Shown: positions 25,758 through 35,262, numbered from the stretch's first letter. The stretch is DNA of 64,000 nt from VXRD01 sp965242535 (GCA_965242535.1 OZ251458.1:4836001-4900000), one strand, 5' to 3'. Notes: generated from the sequence alone by a model not told the origin. A program made the numbers and translations.

Positions 25758-26580
25758 GGGTCAGGCCGAGCAGGTCGCGGGCATCGTTTGACGTGGCGAT
25801 CTCGCCCTGGAGTTTCTCCACGATCCCGGCCGCGAGATCGACCATTTGGGCATTGCTTTTGAGCAACACGCCCCGCCGCAGATAAATATTGTCCTCAAAC
25901 CCCACGCGCATGTGCCCGCCCATCAGACAGGCCATCGTCACCATGGGCAACTGCGCCTTGCCCACGCCGAGCGCGGACCAGATCACATCGGGCGGCAACA
26001 AATTCTTCATGAAAACCAAATTTTCCGGCGTGGCTTCAATGCCCCATCCGGGCCCCATGCACAACTGGACAAAGGGCGGGTCTTCAAACAAGCCATCTTC
26101 GATCATGCGCTTGGCCTGGCGGATATGCCCCGCGTCGAAAACCTCGATCTCGGGTTTGACGCGGTGCTCGCGCATGCGCTTGGCCGCGGCGATTCCCCAG
26201 TCGGGCGGGTTCATAAAAACCCGATTGCCAAAATTCAACGAGCCGATATCGAGCGAGCAAATTTCGGGTTTGAGGGCGACCGGCTCGAGGCGTTCCTCGA
26301 TGATGTTCTCGCCTTTGATATTGCCGCCACTCGTCGTCAGATTGATGACGAGGTCGCACGCTTGCCGGATGCGGTCCACCACTTCTGCGAACAATTCGAG
26401 CCGCGAACACACGATGCCGGTTTCGGGATCGCGCACATGGATGTGTACGATCGCCGCGCCGGCTTTGTGGCATTCGATGGCGGCTTCTGCGATTTCTTTC
26501 GGCGTGTAGGGCACCGCGGGATTCATCTCTTTTGTCGGCCCCGATCCCACGACTGCGACCGAAATGATCGTTTTGTCCAT
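25696..26580 (-). CDS. Beta-keto acid cleavage enzyme (BKACE, DUF849)
   Basis: A 294-residue TIM-barrel enzyme of the 3-keto-5-aminohexanoate cleavage family, which condenses a beta-keto acid with acetyl-CoA in a Zn-dependent reaction. The metal-binding HIH lies in IVHIHVRDP near residue 46. Family segments NLTTSGG, SLDIGSLNFG and ALGVGKAQ are all present. The ATG at 26580 has GGAGG 4-5 bases upstream and follows the rhamnonate dehydratase stop by 14 bases, so they are one operon. The final 20 residues (Arg/Glu-rich) are encoded by a 7-bp repeat array and extend past the normal family end at about DLLGL. Confidence 0.87.
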   Translation of the reverse strand: MDKTIISVAVVGSGPTKEMNPAVPYTPKEIAEAAIECHKAGAAIVHIHVRDPETGIVCSRLELFAEVVDRIRQACDLVINLTTSGGNIKGENIIEERLEPVALKPEICSLDIGSLNFGNRVFMNPPDWGIAAAKRMREHRVKPEIEVFDAGHIRQAKRMIEDGLFEDPPFVQLCMGPGWGIEATPENLVFMKNLLPPDVIWSALGVGKAQLPMVTMACLMGGHMRVGFEDNIYLRRGVLLKSNAQMVDLAAGIVEKLQGEIATSNDARDLLGLTPSGRREREDGRREREEGFFE

Positions 26581-26594
26581 GTTCCCTCCGTCTT

Positions 26595-27809
26595 TTAAGC
26601 GCGAAACGGCACCAGCCATTCCTCTTCGATGCCCAAGTCAAAGCCCGGCCCCGTCGGAGTAAAATCCAAATAGCTGTCGCGCGGCACCTGCGCGCCGGGT
26701 TGCGCCACTTCTTCGAGCGGGACGCCCGGATCCGAGCCGATGTAGTACTCGCACAACGAGATATTCGGCATCGCCCAGCTCAAATGCTGGCCGTACGCGT
26801 CTCGCCCCCCGCCGTGCAGGCAGACTTCCAAACCGGCCGCGGCGGCCATGTGGCAAATTTTGACGCACGCGGTCATGCCGCCCACCCACTGGATATCGGG
26901 TTGGAGAATGTCCAGACAGCGGTTTTCGATCATCAACTGGTAAGGGTACGGCGTGTAAAAGTGCTCGCCGCTGGCCAAGGTCATCCACGGCAGGCGTTTT
27001 TTGAGCGCGATGTGCCCGCCGACATCTTCCGGGATCAGGCATTCTTCCATCCAGCGCAGGTCGTAGCGGCGCAGACGCTCTGCCAAGCGCGTCGCGTATT
27101 CGACATCGAACGCCATGTAACAATCGAGCATGAGATCGCACGCATCGCCTATCATCTCGCGCACCTCGGCGATGCGCCGCTCGTTTTCCCGCAACCCCCA
27201 CGAGCCATCCACCGGGCCGTATTGACAGGGCAGCTTAAAAGCGCGAAATCCCAATTCTCTGTACCAATCGACATCGCCGCCCGTGGCATAGACGAACAAC
27301 CGGTCGCACGTCGGCCCGCCCAAGAGTTCATAGACGGCCGCGTTCTGCAATTTGCCTGCCAAATCCCACAACGCCAGATCGACCGCGCTCATGGCGACAG
27401 ACGCGATGCCGACGGTGCCAAAGGATTTGGACACGCGAAACATCACGTCCCACAGCTTTTCTATCGCCAGACAATTTTCGCCTTCCAAGATGTGCGCGAA
27501 CGCATCTTCTACGACTGCGGCGGCGGGACGGCCCGATGCCGCGCCCAGGCCCCAAGTGCCGTCTTCCGCGGTCACTTTGACGGCGAAACCGGGCCATTTC
27601 TTCGCGCTGTAAAGCTGGCGGCGTTTCTTAAAACGCGGAAATTTGGACATGGGGTTGGCGACTTCGATTTGCGTGGGCCACGCCTTTCTGTACCCCTGTG
27701 TTTTTGCGCGAGTGCCCGCGGACGCGGACAGCGTCGTGCCCGACCCCGTGGCGGTCGGGTCCGCATCGGGCCGTTCGACGCGGACGACTTCGACGGATTT
27801 AATTTTCAT
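26595..27809 (-). CDS. rhmD: L-rhamnonate dehydratase-like enzyme
   Basis: A 404-residue enolase-superfamily enzyme resembling E. coli RhmD in order and spacing of motifs: NPMSKF, SAVDLALWDLAGK, YATGG, FKLPCQYGP, LMLDCYM, WMEECL, ASGEHF, ILQPDIQWVGG and CLHGGG. The Asp and two Glu are metal ligands and the His is the catalytic acid. It should convert L-rhamnonate to 2-keto-3-deoxy-L-rhamnonate in the non-phosphorylative pathway. A start at 27809 has AAAGG 9 bases upstream. It lies between the PL6-like gene (20-base gap) and the BKACE gene (14-base gap) in one operon. Substrate drift to another sugar acid is possible. Confidence 0.82.
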   Translation of the reverse strand: MKIKSVEVVRVERPDADPTATGSGTTLSASAGTRAKTQGYRKAWPTQIEVANPMSKFPRFKKRRQLYSAKKWPGFAVKVTAEDGTWGLGAASGRPAAAVVEDAFAHILEGENCLAIEKLWDVMFRVSKSFGTVGIASVAMSAVDLALWDLAGKLQNAAVYELLGGPTCDRLFVYATGGDVDWYRELGFRAFKLPCQYGPVDGSWGLRENERRIAEVREMIGDACDLMLDCYMAFDVEYATRLAERLRRYDLRWMEECLIPEDVGGHIALKKRLPWMTLASGEHFYTPYPYQLMIENRCLDILQPDIQWVGGMTACVKICHMAAAAGLEVCLHGGGRDAYGQHLSWAMPNISLCEYYIGSDPGVPLEEVAQPGAQVPRDSYLDFTPTGPGFDLGIEEEWLVPFRA

Positions 27810-27829
27810 GCGTTTTCCTTTCTGTGATC

Positions 27830-29164
27830 CTACTGATCTGGCCCCACATCTGCCGCTGTCAATGGGCCGCCATCTTCCCGCCGCGCAGGAAACGCCACGC
27901 AGCCGACCGTCTTGTGGTCGCTGCGCGAATGCCCCAAAATATCCGTCGCCACATCGGGATAACGCCCCTCGGCAACGCCGATGAGACCGCTCGATTCCGC
28001 AGGCGCGACAACGCCGTTGGGCAGATGGCGCACCGCGATCCTCTCCGTGCGTATCCCATCGCGTTCGGGCATGCCCAACGCGCCCTCGGTGACATTCCCC
28101 TCCCACAGCCAATCCACCGGCTCGTCGCCATTGACGAGTCTCACGGTGCGAAACCCCGCGTCTCGCGTGCCGCGCCGGGTAAAAATATTATTCGCTATCG
28201 CGCAATTTTTGGGGGGCGCGCCATTGGGGTACGCGCTGTGGTTGAGGCCGACGACCAATGCCGGATCGCATCCCGCAAAGGTGTTGAATGCGACGAGGGC
28301 GCGTTCCGTTCGCACGTAGAGATCGTCGTGCGCGCCATCCATCATCGCGACGCCAAACGCCCGGAGCGCGTGGAATAGGTTGTTGACCACCACTTGATCC
28401 GCGCCTTGCAAGCGCACGCCCCCGGCGCGGGGTTCGCCATCGCCGAAAAAGAAGTTTTCAGCGACCGCATTGCCATCGCCGTGCCGGAGCACCAAGGCGC
28501 CGCGGCAATCCCGAAATGTATTTCTGCGGAGGGTATTGCCGTTGGATTTCACCGAGATGATTTCCGCCTCGCCATTGCAGCGTTCAAACAAATTGCGTTC
28601 GATGAGGCTGCCGCAATGGCCAGGCGCCGGGTCGTAGGGATTGCCCTCTGTGATGAGTTGGAGCGTCTCGTACCCATTGCTCGACTTGCCATCCGGAATA
28701 TCGACAAAGTGGTTGTGGTGGATGTGGTGTGCCTCTCCCGCGTTTCGCACGACGATTTGCATCAGTTGGCAACCGCGCATCTCGACGCGGTTGTCGGTCT
28801 TGTTCTCGAACCGGCAGTGGTCGATTTCGATGTGCCGGCTCTCGGGCAACACGCGCACCCATTTGCCGGTTCGCACATCTGTCATCGCGCACCCGCTGAT
28901 GCGGCAATCCCCGCCCCGAATTTCTATCCCGCCTTTTTCCACAAAGCGCAACCCTACGAGGTGGATGCCATTTCCCTCGACGGAGACAGGCGCTCGGATA
29001 ACCGCTTTCCCGGTGTTTTCCGCCCGAATGGTGATCGGGCGATCCGCGCTTCCCTCTGCCGCGAGTCTGCACCGCTCCCCACCGTACGCGCCATCTGCCA
29101 ACGCAATCTCATCCCCCGGCCGCGCGTCAGCCACCCGCTTTGCGAGTTCGGATAATGGTTTCAT
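27830..29164 (-). CDS. PL6-like polysaccharide lyase without signal peptide
   Basis: A 444-residue right-handed beta-helix protein of the chondroitinase B/alginate lyase (PL6) type. The entry motif ARPGDEIALADGAY and the two catalytic residues, Lys206 in EIISVKSNGN and Arg227 in LVLRHGDG, are separated by 21 residues as in chondroitinase B. These enzymes beta-eliminate uronic-acid-containing glycans. PL6 enzymes are normally exported, but here the helix domain begins within a dozen residues of an ATG that has GGAG 8 bases upstream, leaving no room for a signal peptide. It is the first gene of the operon with rhmD and BKACE, implying intracellular processing of imported oligosaccharides. Confidence 0.82.
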   Translation of the reverse strand: MKPLSELAKRVADARPGDEIALADGAYGGERCRLAAEGSADRPITIRAENTGKAVIRAPVSVEGNGIHLVGLRFVEKGGIEIRGGDCRISGCAMTDVRTGKWVRVLPESRHIEIDHCRFENKTDNRVEMRGCQLMQIVVRNAGEAHHIHHNHFVDIPDGKSSNGYETLQLITEGNPYDPAPGHCGSLIERNLFERCNGEAEIISVKSNGNTLRRNTFRDCRGALVLRHGDGNAVAENFFFGDGEPRAGGVRLQGADQVVVNNLFHALRAFGVAMMDGAHDDLYVRTERALVAFNTFAGCDPALVVGLNHSAYPNGAPPKNCAIANNIFTRRGTRDAGFRTVRLVNGDEPVDWLWEGNVTEGALGMPERDGIRTERIAVRHLPNGVVAPAESSGLIGVAEGRYPDVATDILGHSRSDHKTVGCVAFPARREDGGPLTAADVGPDQ

Positions 29165-29226
29165 AAGTGTTCTCCCGTCGCTGTGGCGTTTTTGAGAATC
29201 ATTTTCGCGCTCAACCTAGGCGAATG

Positions 29227-31355
29227 CTACTCAATGGAGTAAACTTCCCGCCAGAGATTGCGCGATTCGCCTATAATCCATTGACCGGTTCGGATGCGGT
29301 CGATCTCATAATCGGGAAGTGGAAGGGTTGCCAAGCACCTCTCGCCAAAGTGCTTGCCGCGGTAATTGAACGAAAAGTCATGGTTGTCAAAAAAGTGTTG
29401 CTTGCGATTGGCGGGAAGGTCATCTTCATCGACGGGGAAGAGGTGGACGTAAAAGCCCGGGTCCGTGTCGTCTGGCTTACAAGGCTCTTTGAGATACATG
29501 AGGGTATTGTTGCGGAGATAGACGTCAAAGACCGAGCGGATGATCGGCTCGTTGGACGCCGCTACCAAATCGTAGAGGTCGCTCAGGTCGAAATCATAGA
29601 TCACTTCCGGGTACGCACTTCCGTCCTGTGCCCACCGCACGGACTTGATAAATTTGATGTCATACTCGGGGAGCGTAACCCTCGCGATGCACTTCTCGTC
29701 GAATCGCATCCCTTTCTCCCAAAACTGAAAAATCCCGATGTCATAGCCAGGTTGTTTGCGGTGATCGGGAAGGTCATGGGTATCCAAAGGATAGATGGCG
29801 AGAAAGAAGCGCGCCTCTGCGTCGCCCGCAGTGCACGGCTCTTTGACGTAGGACAGCGTATTTCCATCGAGATAGACGTCAAAATGTGAACGGATGACCG
29901 GCTCACCCGCCGCGATAGACCGATACGCCGACTTGTATTTGGCGGTCTTGATCGAGAACGTATTTTCCCAGACGCGGCCGGTATTGGTGTCCTGACCCGT
30001 TCTGATATAATCGAGGTCATACTCGGGGAGCACGACCCTCGCGATGCACTTCTCGTCGAATCGCACCCCTTTTTCCCAAAACTGAAAAATCCCACTGTCA
30101 TAGCTATGTTGCTCGTGGTAGTCGAGAGAGTCTTTCTCATCGGCGGGGATAAGATCTAAAAAAAAGCGCGCCTCTGTGTCGCCCGCAGCACACGGCTCTT
30201 TGACGTAGAACAGCGTGTTTCCATTGAGATAGACGTCAAAATGTGAACGGATGACCGGCTCGCCCGCCGCGATAGACCGATACGTCGACTTGTATTCGGC
30301 GGTCTTGACCGAGAACGTATTTTCCCAGACGCGGCCGGTATTGGTGTCCTGACCCGTTCTGATATAATCGATGTCATATTCGGGGAGCGCGACCCTCGCG
30401 ATGCACTTCTCGTCGAATCGCACCCCTTTCTCCCCAAACTGAAAAGTCCCGCTGTCATAGCCATGTTGCTCATGGTGATCTTGAGAGTCTTTCTCATCGG
30501 CGGGGATGAGATCGAAAAAAAAGCGCGCCTCTGTGTCGCCCACAGCACACGGCTCTTTGACGTAGGACAGTGTGTCTCCATCGAGATAGACGTCAAAATG
30601 TGAACGGATGACCGGCTCACCCGCCGCGACAGACCGATACACCGCCTTGTATTTATTCGCCCAGATGGGAAACTTCGTTTCCCAACGCACGCCTGTGCTA
30701 TCATATTGGCCGGTTCTGATATAATCGATGTCATATTCGGGGAGCGCGACCCTCGCGATGCACTTCTCGTCGAATCGCATCCCTTTCTCATCAAACTGAA
30801 AAGTCCCGCTGTCATAGCCATGTTGCTCGTGGTAATCGGAAAAGTCTTTCTCATCGGCGGGGATAAGATCAAAAAAGAAGCGCGCCTCTGTGTCGCCCAC
30901 AGCGCACGGCTCTTTGACGTAGGACAAGGTGTCCCCGTTGACATAGATGTCAAAATGTGAGCGGATGCCCGGCTCGCTCGCCGAGATAGACCGATACGCC
31001 GACTTGTATTTGTTGGCCTTGACAAAGCATTTCGTTTCCCAGGTCACGCCTGCGCTGGTAGATTGACCCGTTCTGATATAATCGATGTCATACTCGGGGA
31101 GAGGACACTCTACAACGCATTGATTGGCAATCTCAAAATGGTGACAGATGGGACTAAAGTAGCGGTGGCGGTCGGGATCAAAACTTATGTAATCATAACC
31201 ATATTGCCTGTTTCGTTTTGGAATATCTCTCTCGTCAACCGGATGTATATGTAAAAAAAATCTCTTATCGGAATCCCCTCCGTTACCACATTTCTCTGTT
31301 TTTTTGATGTACACCAATCGATTGTGCTTGAGATAAATCTCATAATTGTCGGATT
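29227..31355 (-). repeat. 357-bp tandem repeat encoding six copies of a 119-residue domain
   Basis: The phrase ending TCTGATATAATCGA recurs at about 30001, 30358, 30715 and 31072, a 357-bp period, with weaker copies near 29645 and 29297. The four central units are nearly identical at DNA level while the first and last have diverged. This indicates recent internal amplification. Confidence 0.88.
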
Positions 31356-32946
31356 CGCTGATGGGATCGCCGAGTTCGGCCCGATCTGCAAGGCGATGGA
31401 AATTTGGGAGCAGATAAAGCGAGACCTGTTCGCCTTGAAAGACTTCTTTGGCATCGATTGACCATCTGTCTTTAAGCATTTGTAATACTGTTTCTGTCTT
31501 ATTGTACACAATAAAACTCAGATACATTCTTTTTCGGCTCGAAGGGTAGAGACTGTATTCCAAATTCATCAGGCTGACTATATCTTCGACACATTTTTCA
31601 GCAGAGTCGTAGTAGTGACAGCCTCGATAGTAGTAATTGTCCGGCTTGTGGGAGAGATAAAATTGGAAAGCCGGAGTCCCTTTAGCCGATACATAAATCA
31701 CATCTTCCCCTTTGGCTTGCTCTTCTAAAGCAATGAGAACACCTTTGACATCTTCAATTTCTCGGTATGGATTGTCCGCCCTGATACTCGCTATTCCGCC
31801 AAACATCGCGATGCTCGCGACCAAAGTCAGGCAGGTTAGGCGCAACCTGCGCGGAAACAGGATATCGGTTGCCCGATGAAGTGCGTGACCAAAGATAAAA
31901 AAAAGAATCGGACCCAAATAGATACATTGCCTTATGCCTCCATAAGGATATGCACCGAGTACGGCGGCACCTGCCGCGCTTGCAAGGGCCAAAAAACACA
32001 AAACCAAACTCGGATCGATCTGCGATTTTCTGAAGCGACCATAGAGCGAAATGCCAACCGCCACAAGTGCCAATATCGCAATCGTTTCCGTCAGATGATA
32101 ATTTAAGAGTCCCCACGTCCGGAGCCCCGTAAATTCGAAAATCGACCACACATCGCGATATTCTCCACGATAGTAATACCGCGTCAGATAGCCGTCACTG
32201 CCCCAGCCTTCTCCTCGCCATTGATACCGAAGAGTAACCGCATAAGTGATGGCACTTCCCACCGCGAAGAACGCGCAGGGACACATTGACTTTTTGCACG
32301 CCTGCACCCAACTCGACCCCTTAAAACCGTTCTGAAATAAGCTCAGACTCCATATCGTCGCGAGGATGGCAAAACAAAAGACAACGAGACCATACTGAAT
32401 CAGTGGGGCGATGAACAAGGATGTGCAGAGCAGGACTTTCTTTGCGTTCCGCAGATACGCGAGCAGACCGGCGATCAGCAACGCGGCGACGAACGCGTCA
32501 ATGGAGTATTCCTTTACATCCTGGGCGTGCTCTATCGCCTTACTGGAAAAAGCGGCCATAAGCGCCGCCAGAAAAGCAGCCGAACGGCTGACACCGACGC
32601 GCGGAAAAAGAAAAAGCAACACCGCAATGGTCAGAACGCTGGTCGTCGCCGACACGATGCGAACACTCAGGGAGGAACTCTCCACTGTCTGCACGACATA
32701 CAATATCATGGGATAGAGGATCGGCGAGGAATTGTAATAACGCGTGTTTGAGATAACTTCCGAAAGTGTGCCTCTCGATTGGTTGGCCACTCTGGCTTCG
32801 TCATATCTTAAAGAGTTTTCCGGCAGTTCGTAAAAGCGCAACACCGCGGCGACAAGAACCAAAATTATGCAAACCACAGAGTACGACTTGCCGCCCATAA
32901 CGAGGCGGTCGCCCCATTTGTCAAAGATCGCTTTCAATTCAGGCAT
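29227..32946 (-). CDS. GT39/ArnT-like membrane glycosyltransferase with six tandem C-terminal domains
   Basis: A 1239-residue protein. Residues 1-400 form a multi-helix membrane domain of the dolichyl-phosphate-mannose/ArnT type (GT-C), with the acidic SLRYDEARVAN loop after the first helix. From about residue 535 to the end, a domain of 119 residues is repeated six times. Each unit carries a FDVYLDGNTLSYVKEPC start, a FFLDLIPADEKD middle and a LPEYDIDYIRTGQ end; such a domain usually appears once at the C-terminus of related proteins. I start at 32946, where GGGAG precedes by 7 bases; the GT2 gene overlaps it by 8 bases. It should transfer a lipid-linked sugar across the membrane to an acceptor not identified here. 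Confidence 0.85.
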   Translation of the reverse strand: MPELKAIFDKWGDRLVMGGKSYSVVCIILVLVAAVLRFYELPENSLRYDEARVANQSRGTLSEVISNTRYYNSSPILYPMILYVVQTVESSSLSVRIVSATTSVLTIAVLLFLFPRVGVSRSAAFLAALMAAFSSKAIEHAQDVKEYSIDAFVAALLIAGLLAYLRNAKKVLLCTSLFIAPLIQYGLVVFCFAILATIWSLSLFQNGFKGSSWVQACKKSMCPCAFFAVGSAITYAVTLRYQWRGEGWGSDGYLTRYYYRGEYRDVWSIFEFTGLRTWGLLNYHLTETIAILALVAVGISLYGRFRKSQIDPSLVLCFLALASAAGAAVLGAYPYGGIRQCIYLGPILFFIFGHALHRATDILFPRRLRLTCLTLVASIAMFGGIASIRADNPYREIEDVKGVLIALEEQAKGEDVIYVSAKGTPAFQFYLSHKPDNYYYRGCHYYDSAEKCVEDIVSLMNLEYSLYPSSRKRMYLSFIVYNKTETVLQMLKDRWSIDAKEVFQGEQVSLYLLPNFHRLADRAELGDPISESDNYEIYLKHNRLVYIKKTEKCGNGGDSDKRFFLHIHPVDERDIPKRNRQYGYDYISFDPDRHRYFSPICHHFEIANQCVVECPLPEYDIDYIRTGQSTSAGVTWETKCFVKANKYKSAYRSISASEPGIRSHFDIYVNGDTLSYVKEPCAVGDTEARFFFDLIPADEKDFSDYHEQHGYDSGTFQFDEKGMRFDEKCIARVALPEYDIDYIRTGQYDSTGVRWETKFPIWANKYKAVYRSVAAGEPVIRSHFDVYLDGDTLSYVKEPCAVGDTEARFFFDLIPADEKDSQDHHEQHGYDSGTFQFGEKGVRFDEKCIARVALPEYDIDYIRTGQDTNTGRVWENTFSVKTAEYKSTYRSIAAGEPVIRSHFDVYLNGNTLFYVKEPCAAGDTEARFFLDLIPADEKDSLDYHEQHSYDSGIFQFWEKGVRFDEKCIARVVLPEYDLDYIRTGQDTNTGRVWENTFSIKTAKYKSAYRSIAAGEPVIRSHFDVYLDGNTLSYVKEPCTAGDAEARFFLAIYPLDTHDLPDHRKQPGYDIGIFQFWEKGMRFDEKCIARVTLPEYDIKFIKSVRWAQDGSAYPEVIYDFDLSDLYDLVAASNEPIIRSVFDVYLRNNTLMYLKEPCKPDDTDPGFYVHLFPVDEDDLPANRKQHFFDNHDFSFNYRGKHFGERCLATLPLPDYEIDRIRTGQWIIGESRNLWREVYSIE

Positions 32947-33919
32947 TGCCATTCTCCCTTTGATCGGTAGCAGCAAATCCCAGTCGCTCCTCGACCAAGT
33001 AGAGCGGGCGCCGCTTCACCTCGTGGTAGATGCGCCCCAAGTATTCGCCCACGATGCCGATGAGCACGAGTTGCACGCCGCCGAAAAATACGATGGCGAT
33101 GAACAGCAAGGTCCAGCCGGTGATCCATATATCGGTAAAAATGCGAAGGGCGAGTGCGTACACAATGCCCGATAGAGCCAGTCCAGAAGCGAAAAAGCCG
33201 ACATAAGTCGCCAAGCGCAGGGGCACTAGGGAAAACGACAAAATGCCATCGATGGCAAGGCGCGACATCTTTCGGAATGAGTATTTGGTCTCGCCCGAGG
33301 TCCGAGCCAGCCGCCGATAGGGCACGGATTCTTGGCGAAAGCCGGTCCACGCCACCAGGCCGCGCACGAAGCGGTCGCGTTCTGGCATGGCGAGGATGAC
33401 ATCGACCACCTTGCGATCCATCAACCGAAAATCGCCCGTATCGCGCGGGATGGCGACATCGGCGATGCGGTTGATGAGGCGATAAAACGCGCTGGCGGTC
33501 CAGCGTTTGAAGGCCGTCTCGCCCTCGCGTTGGGTGCGGGTGCCATAAGCGACATCCGCGCCTTCGCGCCAGTGGTCGAGCATTTCGAGAATGACCTCGG
33601 GCGGGTCTTGCAGGTCCGCGTCAATAACCACCACGGCATCGCCTTGGGCATTTTGCAGGCCTGCGGTCAGGGCGATCTGATGGCCGAAATTGCGCGATAG
33701 GACGAGCACGCGCACGCGCTCATCCATGCGTTGCAAACCCCGCAGGTGTTTTAGCGTGGCATCGCGGCTGCCGTCATCGACATAGATGAGTTCGAAGGCG
33801 AGATGGGGGGCGTTCTCGAGGCTGGCGACGAGAGAGCGATGCGTCTCGCGGATAACCGCCTCTTCGTTAAAACAGGGCACGACGACGGATAGGAGATCGG
33901 GAGCGCGTTCCTTTATCAT
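32939..33919 (-). CDS. GT2 polyprenyl-phosphate glycosyltransferase (DPM1/GtrB-like)
   Basis: A 326-residue enzyme. The GT-A domain shows SVVVPCFNEE, DDGSRD, the metal-binding DADLQDPPE, and RDTGDFRLMDR. Two C-terminal hydrophobic segments (about residues 232-255 and 270-295) anchor it in the membrane, the GtrB/ArnC layout. It should make a polyprenyl-phosphate sugar at the inner face of the membrane, which is the donor type used by the GT39-like enzyme encoded directly downstream with an 8-base overlap. It overlaps the upstream oxidoreductase gene by 4 bases as ATGA. The sugar is unknown. Confidence 0.9.
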   Translation of the reverse strand: MIKERAPDLLSVVVPCFNEEAVIRETHRSLVASLENAPHLAFELIYVDDGSRDATLKHLRGLQRMDERVRVLVLSRNFGHQIALTAGLQNAQGDAVVVIDADLQDPPEVILEMLDHWREGADVAYGTRTQREGETAFKRWTASAFYRLINRIADVAIPRDTGDFRLMDRKVVDVILAMPERDRFVRGLVAWTGFRQESVPYRRLARTSGETKYSFRKMSRLAIDGILSFSLVPLRLATYVGFFASGLALSGIVYALALRIFTDIWITGWTLLFIAIVFFGGVQLVLIGIVGEYLGRIYHEVKRRPLYLVEERLGFAATDQRENGNA

Positions 33920-35262
33920 TTTTTGGTCTCTCCCATCGCCTCAAAGGCCCGAGCCGCTTCCCGCCCTTGTTGGATCGCGTAATTCGTACCCCGGTCTTGC
34001 GGATAGATTTGCGCCATCGTCGCCAGCAACAGGTTGTCTATGGGCGTCTGCCTGTCGGGAATCAACCGGCGGTAGCCGCGTTCGACAACCGGTTGTGTGT
34101 AGCGCGCGCGCCAAACGTGGGCATCGAGGACGCGCTCATCCGCCAAATCCGGGAACATCCGGCGCAAGTGTTCGAGCGTGAATGCGACCACATCCCCATC
34201 CGGCATCCCATAGACCGGGTCTGTCGCGGGCAGGTACTTGGACAAATAGACGATGTGCCGTCCCGCATAAGTCGAGGCCGGCTCGAAGTTCGTATGCTCG
34301 ATAACCCCCACAAATGGGAAACTCGGATCATTGACATTCAGCCAATAAATATCCGAAAGGCTGCGATCGAGTTCGAGCACCACGCAGATATTGGCGAGAT
34401 AGCGAACGCGGCGCAAAAGGGCGACGTACTCGCCCGGCACATGGGGTTCTACCAACTCGGCGACGATCGGCAACGCGGGAGTGGCGATCACCCCATCGCA
34501 GGCGAGGGTCTCATCGGCGGTGACGATGTGGGTCACGCGCCCCTTCTCCACCTGCAACTCGCGCACCGAAGCCCCGGTTGCGATCTCGCCTCCTCGCGCG
34601 CAAATAGCGTCCGACAAGGCGTCGGCCAGCGCGGAAAACCCACCTCGGTAGTAAGCGAGTCGTTCGGCACCGCCCTTGCCACGGCTGCTGCCCCGCAACT
34701 TGAGCTTGTTCCAAAGCCAGACCGCGGCCACTTCTTCTGCCAAGTCCCCGAATTTTCCGCGCAGGAGCGGCTGCCACACCACCTCGTACACCCGTTCACC
34801 GCCCAATTCCCGCAGCCAGTCCGCGGCCGTGCGGTCTTCCAAATCGCGCCAATCCCGCACGCGGCGCGCCCGCAACGCCAACAGCCCGAGCCGAATGCGG
34901 CTCCAGAACGGCAGGGCCGAGAAGCGCAGGAGATCGAGGGGCGAGGAGAGCTTGAAAAATCGATGGGCGTAGTACGCGCCCACACGCGAGGGGCGCAACA
35001 CAATGCGATCCGACTGGCCCAACTCCTCGACGAGCCGCATCACATGGACATCGTGCGAGAACCAGTGGTGATAGAATTTCTCGAGTCGCGCGCCGCCCGC
35101 GTCGAAACTCCCGGCCAGGCCGCCGATTTCGCCATCCCGCTCGAGCACAGTGGCGCGGATGCCGCGCAGGCCGAGTTCATACGCCGCGGCCAGGCCGCAA
35201 AAGCCGGCGCCAATGACGGCGATGTGGGGGCGAGAAGTCGAGGTCATCTGCACAGCTCCCAT
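33916..35262 (-). CDS. FAD-dependent oxidoreductase (HemY/UDP-galactopyranose mutase-like fold)
   Basis: A 448-residue flavoprotein. The dinucleotide-binding motif GAGFCGLAAAYEL begins near residue 18, followed by VLERDGEIGGLAGSF. The C-terminal FAD motif around NLLLATMAQIYPQDRGTNYAI is present. Such proteins are common in glycan clusters and are annotated only generically as amine oxidase or protoporphyrinogen oxidase family. A sugar or lipid-carrier redox step is likely but not shown. Two starts are close: 35262, three bases after the upstream stop with GGAAG before it, and 35247 with GGGAG 8 bases before it. It is tightly coupled to both neighbours in the glycosyltransferase operon. Confidence 0.83.
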   Translation of the reverse strand: MGAVQMTSTSRPHIAVIGAGFCGLAAAYELGLRGIRATVLERDGEIGGLAGSFDAGGARLEKFYHHWFSHDVHVMRLVEELGQSDRIVLRPSRVGAYYAHRFFKLSSPLDLLRFSALPFWSRIRLGLLALRARRVRDWRDLEDRTAADWLRELGGERVYEVVWQPLLRGKFGDLAEEVAAVWLWNKLKLRGSSRGKGGAERLAYYRGGFSALADALSDAICARGGEIATGASVRELQVEKGRVTHIVTADETLACDGVIATPALPIVAELVEPHVPGEYVALLRRVRYLANICVVLELDRSLSDIYWLNVNDPSFPFVGVIEHTNFEPASTYAGRHIVYLSKYLPATDPVYGMPDGDVVAFTLEHLRRMFPDLADERVLDAHVWRARYTQPVVERGYRRLIPDRQTPIDNLLLATMAQIYPQDRGTNYAIQQGREAARAFEAMGETKK

